Position numbers and translations under genes: made by a program. The notes under the pieces are model-generated. The model had not been told where the DNA came from. It saw only the letters and a list, made by a program, of their open reading frames with translations, and ran no database searches. Below are positions 33,528 through 41,278 of a stretch of DNA of 64,000 nucleotides, piece after piece. The stretch comes from CAZART01 sp964487555 (GTDB lineage Bacteria > Bacteroidota > Rhodothermia > Rhodothermales > VXPQ01), in assembly GCA_964487555.1 (NCBI GenBank), contig CAZART010000007.1, positions 16,090 through 80,089 on the forward strand, written 5' to 3'. Each line of letters begins with the position of its first letter. Within the stretch, counting starts at the first letter, position 1.

Positions 33528-34784
33528 TCAGCGAATCCGTGTCATCATTTTAACGCGCTCCGATTGGCCCTGTCTCAGGCGGTAGAAGTATACACCACTC
33601 GAAACGAGACGGCCGCCTGATTGGCCATCCCATGCCACGTCATGTCGACCCGGCGGCAAATATCCTTCGACGAGCCGCTCCACCAGGCGCCCCTGCACAT
33701 CAAAAATTTCGAGCAGCACGTGATCGTCGGCCTCGACCATAAATGATATTTTGGTGGATGTCGTGAACGGATTCGGATGATTTTGTTCCAGTTCGAAGCC
33801 GGTCTCCCATGGATCCTCCGTAGCTACGGCAGACGCGCTAAAAGATTCCATCGATGAAAGCGTTCGCGCGTCAGGGTCGCGCCCGCCGATCACGTAAATC
33901 GTTCCGTCCACTTCAGCGGCTCCGAAGCCCTCTCGGGCCGTCCGAAGGCGCCTGGACTGCTTCCACTGCCGGCCGGGCAATTCCGAGGGAATGAAGAGGA
34001 CGACGTCGTCCAATACGCGATTTCTGGCATTGCGTCCGCCAATTATGTAGATGCTGTCCCCCACGGCGACCGCAGCGGTGTACGCCCTTGCTTCGAGAAG
34101 TCCCGGTGGGATGAATACGCCCGATCCGTCCTGAAATCCAAAGCGCTGCACCTGGGGAAGGGGTACACGGTTGATACCGCCGAATGAGTAGGCCGAACGG
34201 CCGACGGCCACGGTCGCAAATGCGGTCCGCGGCTGATCGAGCTGCCAGCTTTCGGATTCGCTCCATTCGTCTTCTTCAGCATCATACACTTCGACGCTCT
34301 CGAGTACCTCTCCATCATCATCCGCACCGCCGAGCACGTACAGGCTTCCGTCGAGCACGACGGCCGTATGTCCGAACCGCCCTTCTTCAAGATTATCGGC
34401 CTCGCTCCAGACTTGCGTCCGCACATCGAAGACTTCTACGCTCTCGAGTACCTCGCCCTCCTGATCACGTCCTCCGATGACGTAGATCTTGTTGTTTAGT
34501 ACGGCCGCCGCCGCGAAGTATCTCTCCTTGTCCATGGCCGGCAGATCGTCCTGCCACGCATCGCTATTCACGTCGTAGCGAAGGAGCGCGTTCGAAACGG
34601 CACTCCGACCCTCCCGGCCACCCGCTACGTAGACGGCGCCGTCGGCGGCTACGGCCACCACGCTGTGGAGCGCGCGCGGCAGCGGTGTTTCCTCAAGCCA
34701 CTCCTGTGCATGAGTCTGCGTCGCGCTCCCAAAAAGGAGCAGCAGAAACGCGCCGGCACTGGTTACAAAGGCCCGAATCGACAT
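33528..34784 (-). CDS. Secreted Kelch-repeat protein with T9SS tail
   Basis: About 418 residues from the ATG at 34784, which is preceded by a purine-rich AGAGAGA and opens a signal peptide (MSIRAFVTSAGAFLLLLFGSAT...HAQ); the frame continues to 34829. Six Kelch motifs form a beta-propeller (AAADGAVYVAGGREG..., VLNNKIYVIGGRDQEGEVLESVEVFD, VVLDGSLYVLGGADDDGEVLESVEVYD and so on), each with the GG doublet and spaced Y/W. The C-terminus carries the FlgD-like type IX domain (NHPNPFTTSTKISFMV, IFDVQGRLVERL, SSGVYFYRLRQG). It probably acts outside the cell as a binding propeller; Kelch proteins have no single function. It lies 99 bp after the Ser/Thr kinase and four bases before the DUF5683-like gene. 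Confidence 0.88.
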   Translation of the reverse strand: MSIRAFVTSAGAFLLLLFGSATQTHAQEWLEETPLPRALHSVVAVAADGAVYVAGGREGRSAVSNALLRYDVNSDAWQDDLPAMDKERYFAAAAVLNNKIYVIGGRDQEGEVLESVEVFDVRTQVWSEADNLEEGRFGHTAVVLDGSLYVLGGADDDGEVLESVEVYDAEEDEWSESESWQLDQPRTAFATVAVGRSAYSFGGINRVPLPQVQRFGFQDGSGVFIPPGLLEARAYTAAVAVGDSIYIIGGRNARNRVLDDVVLFIPSELPGRQWKQSRRLRTAREGFGAAEVDGTIYVIGGRDPDARTLSSMESFSASAVATEDPWETGFELEQNHPNPFTTSTKISFMVEADDHVLLEIFDVQGRLVERLVEGYLPPGRHDVAWDGQSGGRLVSSGVYFYRLRQGQSERVKMMTRIR

Positions 34785-34883
34785 CGTTCTCTCTCTGGCT
34801 TGTGCATATTCTGCACGTCGGACAGCCATTTGGCTGCCTTCCCGCCATGTTTTTGCAATCGCCGTACCAGAAACGTAACGGCG

Positions 34884-36779
34884 TCACTCTCCTCCCCTAC
34901 CCGTGAGGTCGAACGTTTCTCGCGTCGTTCGCCCTCTTTGAATCGTGACGGTGACCGTATCATCGACGTTCAGATACTCGTTAACCAGGCGCAAGTGATG
35001 CACCCCGGGAGTTAATATGATCGGAGGATTGAAGGGCGTCACCCCCAACGAATCGCCGTCCACGTATACCACGGCCCACGGCCGGACGTGAAGATCCAGG
35101 CGCCCGACGAGATCGAACAGCGACACGTCGACGACCCACGCCTCGTCCGGAGACACGGTCACGCGCTCCGTGTACGCTGGAAAATAGCGATTCTTCAACG
35201 TCAGCAAATGCGTACCCGTCTCCAGTTGAAGCGACATGACATTCGAGCCTGACGCCGTTCCGACGGAGTCGCCATCCACGAAAACCACAGCGGCCGGATT
35301 CACGCGCACTTCGAGGCGGCCGAGCGAAACCGCTTCCTCAGTGACCGCTTCGCTGCGCCCGGCCGGCGATCCCGCCGTTCGATCGGCCGAATTCACCGTC
35401 TCATCACCAGCCGGAATTTCGTGTTCCGGCTCGTTGACGGTCGGCAAGCGATTCTCTACAGATTGTGCGTCGCTTTCACCATCGAACGAACCGACCTCGT
35501 CCTGCTCTGAGGGATCGCCTCCCCTCGCATCTGCGACCTCCGCCGACGTGTCTTCGAGATCCGCCGACGTATCTTCGAGGTGCGCCGACGTGTCTTCGGC
35601 GTACGCCCCGGCGAAACCGTCGAGCCCCGCAGCGGCCGACGATCCCAGGGTGTCCGCCCGCCTCGTCTCCTGCAGCGTCGATCGCTCGTTCATTGATCCG
35701 GTCTCGCTCATAATGGCGGTGCCGGCGTAAATTATGCCCGCGGCGGCCATGAGGCCGGCCCCTATCAGCCCCACGCGCCTCCACCATGCCCTACCCGCTC
35801 CGGAACGGGATGGTCGGTCGTCGGCACGCCGGTCCGGCCGCGGCCTGTCGGGGACGATAGATATGTCGGGAGCCGCTTCTGGGCCGCTTACGCGCGGTGC
35901 AGCAGGCGCGGCAAAGGCCTCCGGATCGTCGAGATATGCCTTCAGGTCGCTCTGACCAACGTGGTGTCCCGATCGTGCGCGCACCTTTTCAAGATCGACG
36001 ATGAGCTCGTCGGCGTCACGATACCGCTGCGACGGATCCTTTGCTATCATCCGCGCGCAGACACGCTCCGCTTCGTCATCTACGCCGGGCGTCGCCGCCA
36101 CGAAGGGAAGAGGATCGTGATGAAGCAGACTCTCAAAAATTTCGCTCGAAGTTCCTCCCGGGAAAGCCCGTCGTCCCGTCAGCATCTCGTAGAACACGGC
36201 ACCGAGCGAGAACAGGTCGGACCGACGATCCAATCCCGCCCCCCGAACTTGCTCCGGTGCCAGATACGGCAGCGTCCCGCGGATCTCCCCCGTATCGGAT
36301 CCCTCGCCCGAAATGCTCGCCAGGCCGAAATCGGACAGCTTCACCTCACCTTCGTTCGAGATGAGGATATTAGACGGCTTCAGGTCGCGATGAAGAATGT
36401 CCCTGTCGTGGGCGGCCTTCAAACCGCGAGCACTCTCCCATAAAATGAACAGCGCCATAGCCGGCGGAATACGCCCCCCCTGGATCAGCGCTTCGAGATC
36501 TTTGCCCTCCACGTACTCGGCGACGATGTACGCCCCATCGGCATCGCTGCCGTAGGAGTAGATAGACACGATGTTTGGATGCGACACGCGCGCGATGAGC
36601 CGCGCCTCCTCCTGAAAACGTGCGGAGAGATCCTCATCGGTGCCGAATTCCGGCCGCAGCCGTTTCAACAACACGAACCGCTCGAGCGACCGCTGATACG
36701 CCTTATAGACGAGCGTCGTCGCGTTTTGCGCGAGCTCGGCAAACGGCTGGATGTCTTCTATGGCACCGCGAATTCCCAT
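34884..36779 (-). CDS. Ser/Thr protein kinase with two PEGA domains
   Basis: About 631 residues from the ATG at 36779; the open frame to 36875 overlaps the upstream regulator and is rejected as start. Kinase domain ~1-285 with Lys39 (FVLLKRL), HRDLKPSN (Asp132), DFG (150-152) and APE (174-176). The glycine-rich loop is missing: where GxGxxG should be, the sequence is AELAQNATTLVYKAYQ. One membrane helix follows (~335-358, VGLIGAGLMAAAGIIYAG), then a low-complexity Glu/Asp/Ser linker that contains three 7-residue EDTSADL-type repeats, and two PEGA domains (~485-560 and 560-630) in the periplasm. The PEGA part may sense envelope signals. The gene follows a sigma-54 activator by 38 bp. The FHA phosphatase at 13024 could read its phosphothreonines (inference). 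Confidence 0.9.
   Translation of the reverse strand: MGIRGAIEDIQPFAELAQNATTLVYKAYQRSLERFVLLKRLRPEFGTDEDLSARFQEEARLIARVSHPNIVSIYSYGSDADGAYIVAEYVEGKDLEALIQGGRIPPAMALFILWESARGLKAAHDRDILHRDLKPSNILISNEGEVKLSDFGLASISGEGSDTGEIRGTLPYLAPEQVRGAGLDRRSDLFSLGAVFYEMLTGRRAFPGGTSSEIFESLLHHDPLPFVAATPGVDDEAERVCARMIAKDPSQRYRDADELIVDLEKVRARSGHHVGQSDLKAYLDDPEAFAAPAAPRVSGPEAAPDISIVPDRPRPDRRADDRPSRSGAGRAWWRRVGLIGAGLMAAAGIIYAGTAIMSETGSMNERSTLQETRRADTLGSSAAAGLDGFAGAYAEDTSAHLEDTSADLEDTSAEVADARGGDPSEQDEVGSFDGESDAQSVENRLPTVNEPEHEIPAGDETVNSADRTAGSPAGRSEAVTEEAVSLGRLEVRVNPAAVVFVDGDSVGTASGSNVMSLQLETGTHLLTLKNRYFPAYTERVTVSPDEAWVVDVSLFDLVGRLDLHVRPWAVVYVDGDSLGVTPFNPPIILTPGVHHLRLVNEYLNVDDTVTVTIQRGRTTRETFDLTGRGGE
35538..35600 (-). 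repeat. Three 21-bp tandem repeats in kinase linker
   Basis: Three adjacent 21-bp units (35538-35558, 35559-35579, 35580-35600) encode EDTSAHL/EDTSADL/EDTSAEV in the extracytoplasmic linker between the kinase's membrane helix and its PEGA domains. Such units can vary in number between strains and change linker length. Confidence 0.8.
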
Positions 36780-36817
36780 TTCCACGGCTCCGGCCCTGAC
36801 CGGAGCTCTCGTTCGTT

Positions 36818-38317
36818 CTATGTGCCTTCCCCTTCCACGTCCCCTTCCCACTCCTTCAGCCGATAATGAAGCCATCGCCGCGAGACGTCGAGCACGCGGG
36901 CCGTTTCCGATATGTTGCCGCCGTTTTCGTCGAGCGTCCGCCGAACGATGAGCCGCTCCGCTTCTTTCAACGTCACCCCCGGCTCGAACGGATCGCGCTC
37001 CTCTTCATCAGGCAAACGCAAATCTTCTTTGGTGATGGATTCGCCGCGCGACATGACCACCGCACGTTCGACCGTATTCTCGAGCTCCCGGACGTTGCCG
37101 GGCCACGAATACGACTGCAGCATCTTCAGCGCCTCGTCCTCAAACCCCGTGATCTGTTTCTTCTTCGCATATTTGTCCAGAAAGTGATGCGCAAGCAGCG
37201 GTATGTCGCTTCTCCGGCGCCGGAGCGCCGGCATCGTAATGGAGATCGTATTCAACCGGTAATAAAGATCCTCCCGAAAATCTCCTTCTTTAATGAGCTC
37301 TTTAAGAGGCTTGTTCGTCGCCGAAAGAATGCGCACGTCGACGGTGCGCACCTTCGTCTCGCCGACGCGCTTTACCTCCCCTTCCTGCAGCACCCGCAGC
37401 AGCGCCGTTTGTATGCGAGGCGTTAAATCCCCTACTTCGTCCAGAAACACCGTTCCACCGTCCGCCGACTCAAAAAGTCCGGCTTTGTCGGAGACGGCGC
37501 CCGTGAAAGAGCCCCTCGTGTGGCCGAACAGTTCGCTCTCGAGCAGATTCTCGGGCAGCGAGCCGCAGAACAGCGCCACGAACGGCTGATCCTTTCGGTC
37601 TCCATTGTAGTGAATGGCTCGTGCCACCAGTTCCTTTCCGGTGCCGCTTTCGCCTTCGATCAGCACGGTGGCATCCGAATCGAGTACGCGGGAGACGGTG
37701 TCGAATACGTCCTGCATCTGGCGACTCTGCCCGATGATCTCATCGAAGCCGTGCACACGCTGGACTTCCTGGCGCAGGCGCCGATTCTCCGCCCGGATGC
37801 TCGCATAGAGCCGTGCATTTTCGATCGCCACGGCGGCTTGATTCGCGAACGCGGTGATGAACGGTAGATTCTCGCGCGTAAACCGTCCCCGCTTCGTAAG
37901 GCTGTCGAGATAGATTGCTCCGATCTGGCGGCTTTTCATCCGAAGCGGCACGCACGCGATCGATTGGATCTGCTGCAGAACGACACTCTCGGTCTCCTTA
38001 TAGCGTTCGTCCTGAAGGGCCTCGTAGACGAGAACCGGCTCGCCGGACTGCAGCACCTCGTGGACGACGCTCGTAGAAATACGCACCAGGTCGCCGAGCT
38101 GCTTTTCATTAAAGTTCCTGCTTGCCTTCACCTCGAAGCCTTCGGCATGCGCTTCGGAGGTGAGCAGAATGAAACCGCGTTCGGCATCGAGCTCTTCCAT
38201 CGCAATCTCGAGGACCTTTTCGAGGAGTTCCTCCGGATCCTGAATTGAGTTGATCGTAAGGGCGATCTCGGAGAGCGCTTCCAGTGTAGCCGTTCCTGGT
38301 TCCGTATTCGTTTCCAT
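36818..38317 (-). CDS. GAF-domain sigma-54-dependent activator (Fis-type HTH)
   Basis: 499 residues. GAF sensor domain (~10-170), AAA+ domain (~195-430) and a C-terminal Fis-like HTH (~460-490; GNISETARVLDVSRRWLHYRLKEW). Walker A GESGTGKE (~222), Walker B VFLDEVGD, the sensor-II Arg region WPGNVRELENTVERAVV, and an ordinary ELFGH preceding the loop are present. The sigma-54-contact loop reads GSFTGA instead of GAFTGA (~270). Such proteins remodel RNA polymerase with sigma-54 at -24/-12 promoters; the GAF domain probably binds a small ligand. The gene lies between a lipoprotein (32-bp gap) and the Ser/Thr kinase (38 bp to its ATG), suggesting co-transcription. I did not find a convincing -24/-12 promoter near these genes. 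Confidence 0.93.
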   Translation of the reverse strand: METNTEPGTATLEALSEIALTINSIQDPEELLEKVLEIAMEELDAERGFILLTSEAHAEGFEVKASRNFNEKQLGDLVRISTSVVHEVLQSGEPVLVYEALQDERYKETESVVLQQIQSIACVPLRMKSRQIGAIYLDSLTKRGRFTRENLPFITAFANQAAVAIENARLYASIRAENRRLRQEVQRVHGFDEIIGQSRQMQDVFDTVSRVLDSDATVLIEGESGTGKELVARAIHYNGDRKDQPFVALFCGSLPENLLESELFGHTRGSFTGAVSDKAGLFESADGGTVFLDEVGDLTPRIQTALLRVLQEGEVKRVGETKVRTVDVRILSATNKPLKELIKEGDFREDLYYRLNTISITMPALRRRRSDIPLLAHHFLDKYAKKKQITGFEDEALKMLQSYSWPGNVRELENTVERAVVMSRGESITKEDLRLPDEEERDPFEPGVTLKEAERLIVRRTLDENGGNISETARVLDVSRRWLHYRLKEWEGDVEGEGT

Positions 38318-38349
38318 AGGCCGGGTATGCGAGGATCATCGGATGTCAC

Positions 38350-39399
38350 TTATGACACGACAAAGCCGGCCTCCTTAGACCGGCTCCTGTTCCCGAACGT
38401 ATCGACGACGGAAACGGTCCAGAAGTACGTTCCCGATGCCAGCGGCGTTTCGATCCGGTAGGAGGTGACGTCGGATGGAATGTCCGTAATCGTCTCAACG
38501 ACGGTTTGTACGTTGGCCTCGTCGCGGACGACGTCGATGCGATAGGTGAACTCGAAGGGTAGCGCCGCATCTTCCCAGATCAGGTTCGGCCGCCCATCAT
38601 CGACGTTCGACAGGTCTTGCGGCTCCACCGCCAGCGGAATCTTGTCAATGACACGGATAAGAGATTTCGGCTCTGATTCGGTGACAAAGCCGACGGCATC
38701 TTGCGCATGCACGATCAGGTCGGTGCCCTGAAGCGAATGCAGCGACGGACCGGGAAGGGAATCGTCCGGCAGCGACAGAGAAAACCGGCCCACAATACCT
38801 GTCTCTCGCAACGGGCGCGTGAATTCGTTGGATAGAATCTCCACCCATACGCCGGCGAGGTCACCGACACCGTCCGGATCTTCAATTTCGGCGAGAATCT
38901 CGAGGAAGTAGAGATCCTCCTGCGGCCACCAACGGCTAATGTGAACCGTTCGCAGCTCGTACATCTTGAAGATCGGCATGCCGTTGAGACGCACGCGCAC
39001 GTCCGATGTCGCCTTTCCGATGCTAACCGATATCGTATCAGGGAACGACGCGAAACCGTCCTTCACGGCAGAAATGCTGTACGTCCCCGGCGGAATCCCT
39101 TTAAACAGGAAGCTTCCATCGGGGTCGGACTCGGCGATATAGGGCCCGGGGGTCAAGCGCACCTCCGCCTTTTCGACGGGAGGATACGGCGGATAGAACC
39201 GGGTGGCCCGGCCTTCTACGGTTCCTTCCTCTTCAAACTCGTTGGAATTCGGATCGAGTGGATTGGAGTGCTCGACGTCCGACAGACATGCCGCCGACGC
39301 GACCGCCACCACGAGCAGTAATGTAGGCACGACCACGGCATTAGCGAGTCGTCCAGGCAGATGCCGCAAAGGCGGGATATGTAAGGAGGGGAAGCGCAT
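38350..39399 (-). CDS. Lipoprotein with carboxypeptidase-regulatory-like domain
   Basis: About 349 residues from the ATG at 39399 (MRFPSLHIPPLRHLPG...); the frame runs on to 39516, but the upstream part would put a long Ser/Arg-rich tail before the signal sequence. The signal peptide II ends at lipobox VASAAC (Cys38), followed by SNPLDPNSNEFEEEG, an acidic linker common at the start of surface lipoproteins. Residues ~58-130 are a carboxypeptidase-regulatory-like/transthyretin-like sandwich (EGRATRFYPPYPPVEKAEVRL, DGSFLFKGIPPGTYSISAVKDGF). The rest has fibronectin-type-III-like strands (IWEDAALPFEFTYRIDVVRD, SGTYFWTVSVVD). It likely is a cell-surface binding protein. It heads the run of five same-strand genes that includes the sigma-54 activator. 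Confidence 0.85.
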   Translation of the reverse strand: MRFPSLHIPPLRHLPGRLANAVVVPTLLLVVAVASAACLSDVEHSNPLDPNSNEFEEEGTVEGRATRFYPPYPPVEKAEVRLTPGPYIAESDPDGSFLFKGIPPGTYSISAVKDGFASFPDTISVSIGKATSDVRVRLNGMPIFKMYELRTVHISRWWPQEDLYFLEILAEIEDPDGVGDLAGVWVEILSNEFTRPLRETGIVGRFSLSLPDDSLPGPSLHSLQGTDLIVHAQDAVGFVTESEPKSLIRVIDKIPLAVEPQDLSNVDDGRPNLIWEDAALPFEFTYRIDVVRDEANVQTVVETITDIPSDVTSYRIETPLASGTYFWTVSVVDTFGNRSRSKEAGFVVS

Positions 39400-39546
39400 G
39401 GAGAAGCATTCGGATCGTCGCCGTGTGCTAACTCTTGGCGAGGCGTAGGTTCCATGGTGCGTAGGAACGTCGGCGCTACCGATCGATGAAGATGGATGAT
39501 AGACGTGCCCCATCATCCATTCTCAGCCCGAACACGCGGAAACGCC

Positions 39547-41178
39547 TCAATCAAGCCCATACGTTTCCGCCACTTCTTCGGCCGTAAACACCGCCCGCTC
39601 TGCGTCGGGTAGCATGTCTTTCGTAATGAGATGCCGGCCCAAGACGAGCGCGTCCATGTGCGTGCGCCGAAAACAAGTGTAAGCGTCCTTCGGTGTACAG
39701 ACGATAGGTTCGCCGCGGACGTTGAAGCTGGTATTGACGAGCACCGGACACCCGGTTCGAGCCTCGAATGCTTTCAGAAGCCTGTAGAAGCGCGGATTCG
39801 TTTCTTCGCGGACCGTCTGCAGGCGAGCGGATCCGTCGACGTGCGTCACGGCGGGAATGGCCGATTCGATGTGGTGCCGCCGGTCGAGACCGTGACCGTG
39901 GATGCGGGCGTTTTTCACCGACGCGACCAGCAACATGTACGGGCTGTCGTAGTCGAGGTCGAAATACTCGCTGCAACGCTCGCGCAGCACCGTCGGGGCA
40001 AACGGCCGGAAACTCTCACGGAATTTGATCTTGAGGTTGACGACCTTCTGCACGTCACGTCCGCGCGGATCAGCCAGGATCGACCGAGCGCCGAGCGCGC
40101 GGGGGCCGAATTCCATCCGACCTTGAAACCATCCGACGACTTTTTCTTCGGCCAGGAGCGCCGCCGCGTGATCGATCAAGACCTCTTCGTCGAGCACCTG
40201 GTGCGGAATCTCCTCCGAAGCGACGAAGGCCCGGATCTCGTCATCCGAATAGGACGGCCCCAGATAGGAGCCGCGCATGGCATCCGGGAATTCCGCCTTT
40301 CTCGGCTTCTCAAAATACTGGTACCACGCCACCTGCGCGGCCCCCAGCGCGCCTCCGGCGTCGCCGGCGGCCGGTTGAATCCAGATGTCTTCAAACGGCC
40401 CCTCCTTCAGCAGGCGCCCGTTCGCGACGCAATTCAAAGCCACACCGCCGGCCAGACAAAGGTTTCTCGAACCCGTTTCTCTACGCACGTGCTGCGCCAT
40501 CTTGAGTATCACGTCCTCCGTGACCTCCTGCACCGATCGGGCCAGATCCATCTCCCGCTTCGTTAGGGGAGCGTCTTCCGTACGCCGCGGACCACCGAAA
40601 AGCGCGGCGAATTTCCGGCCCGTCATCGTCAGACCGTGCGCGTAGGTGAAATACTCCATGTTGAGCTTGAACGACCCGTCCTCCTTTACGTCAATAAGAT
40701 GATCGCGGATCATCTGCTCGTAAACCGGCTCGCCATACGGAGCCAGCCCCATTAGCTTGTATTCACCCGAGTTGACCTTGAACCCGGTGAAGTAGGTGAA
40801 CGCGCTGTACAACAACCCTAAAGAATGGGGAAAGTGGATCTCCTTGAAGATCCGTAACCCCTCGCCCGTCCCCATGCCGTACGACGTCGTGGTCCACTCC
40901 CCCACCCCGTCCGTGGTAAGAAATGCCGCCTCTTCGAAGGGCGACGGATAGAAGGCGCTCGCGGCGTGGCTCTCGTGATGCTCCGGGTAGATCACAGGGC
41001 CGCCGAAATCAAGCTCCTTCGAGATGAGGTCCGGAATCCAGATTTTCTGCTTCAACCACAGCGGCATCGCCTTAATGAACGAATGAAGACCTCGCGGCGC
41101 GGTGGCGACATACGTTTCGAGCAGCCGCTCAAATTTGAGAAAGGGCTTGTCGTAAAACGCCACGGCATCCAGTTCCGA
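39547..41178 (-). CDS. Carbamoyltransferase (NodU/TobZ family), N-terminus lost in assembly gap
   Basis: 544 residues are visible and the frame runs into the N block, so about 70 N-terminal residues are missing compared with the usual ~610. Present are the HxxxH-type N-terminal half (YPEHHESHAASAFYPSPF, FLTTDGVGEWTTTSYG), the region YKLMGLAPYGEP, and the C-terminal carbamoyltransferase domain with VVGWFQGRMEFGPRALGARSILADPR, FRESFRPFAPTVL and CPVLVNTSFNVRGEPIV. The family transfers a carbamoyl group from carbamoyl phosphate to hydroxyl groups of antibiotics, Nod factors or glycans, via a carbamoyl-AMP intermediate. No biosynthetic cluster is next to it, so the acceptor is unknown; surface polysaccharide is plausible. 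The gene lies just downstream of valS on the same strand. Confidence 0.92.
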   Translation of the reverse strand, partial: SELDAVAFYDKPFLKFERLLETYVATAPRGLHSFIKAMPLWLKQKIWIPDLISKELDFGGPVIYPEHHESHAASAFYPSPFEEAAFLTTDGVGEWTTTSYGMGTGEGLRIFKEIHFPHSLGLLYSAFTYFTGFKVNSGEYKLMGLAPYGEPVYEQMIRDHLIDVKEDGSFKLNMEYFTYAHGLTMTGRKFAALFGGPRRTEDAPLTKREMDLARSVQEVTEDVILKMAQHVRRETGSRNLCLAGGVALNCVANGRLLKEGPFEDIWIQPAAGDAGGALGAAQVAWYQYFEKPRKAEFPDAMRGSYLGPSYSDDEIRAFVASEEIPHQVLDEEVLIDHAAALLAEEKVVGWFQGRMEFGPRALGARSILADPRGRDVQKVVNLKIKFRESFRPFAPTVLRERCSEYFDLDYDSPYMLLVASVKNARIHGHGLDRRHHIESAIPAVTHVDGSARLQTVREETNPRFYRLLKAFEARTGCPVLVNTSFNVRGEPIVCTPKDAYTCFRRTHMDALVLGRHLITKDMLPDAERAVFTAEEVAETYGLD

Positions 41179-41278
41179 NNNNNNNNNNNNNNNNNNNNNN
41201 NNNNNNNNNNNNNNNNNNNNNNNNNNNNNNNNNNNNNNNNNNNNNNNNNNNNNNNNNNNNNNNNNNNNNNNNNNNNNN
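41179..41278. other. Assembly gap of 100 N
   Basis: Exactly 100 N, a standard placeholder for a gap of unknown length. On the left is a carbamoyltransferase missing its N-terminus, on the right valS missing its C-terminus. The true gap must hold at least ~45 valS codons, a junction and ~70 carbamoyltransferase codons. Reading straight through the N gives a false 1,460-residue fusion. Confidence 0.97.
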
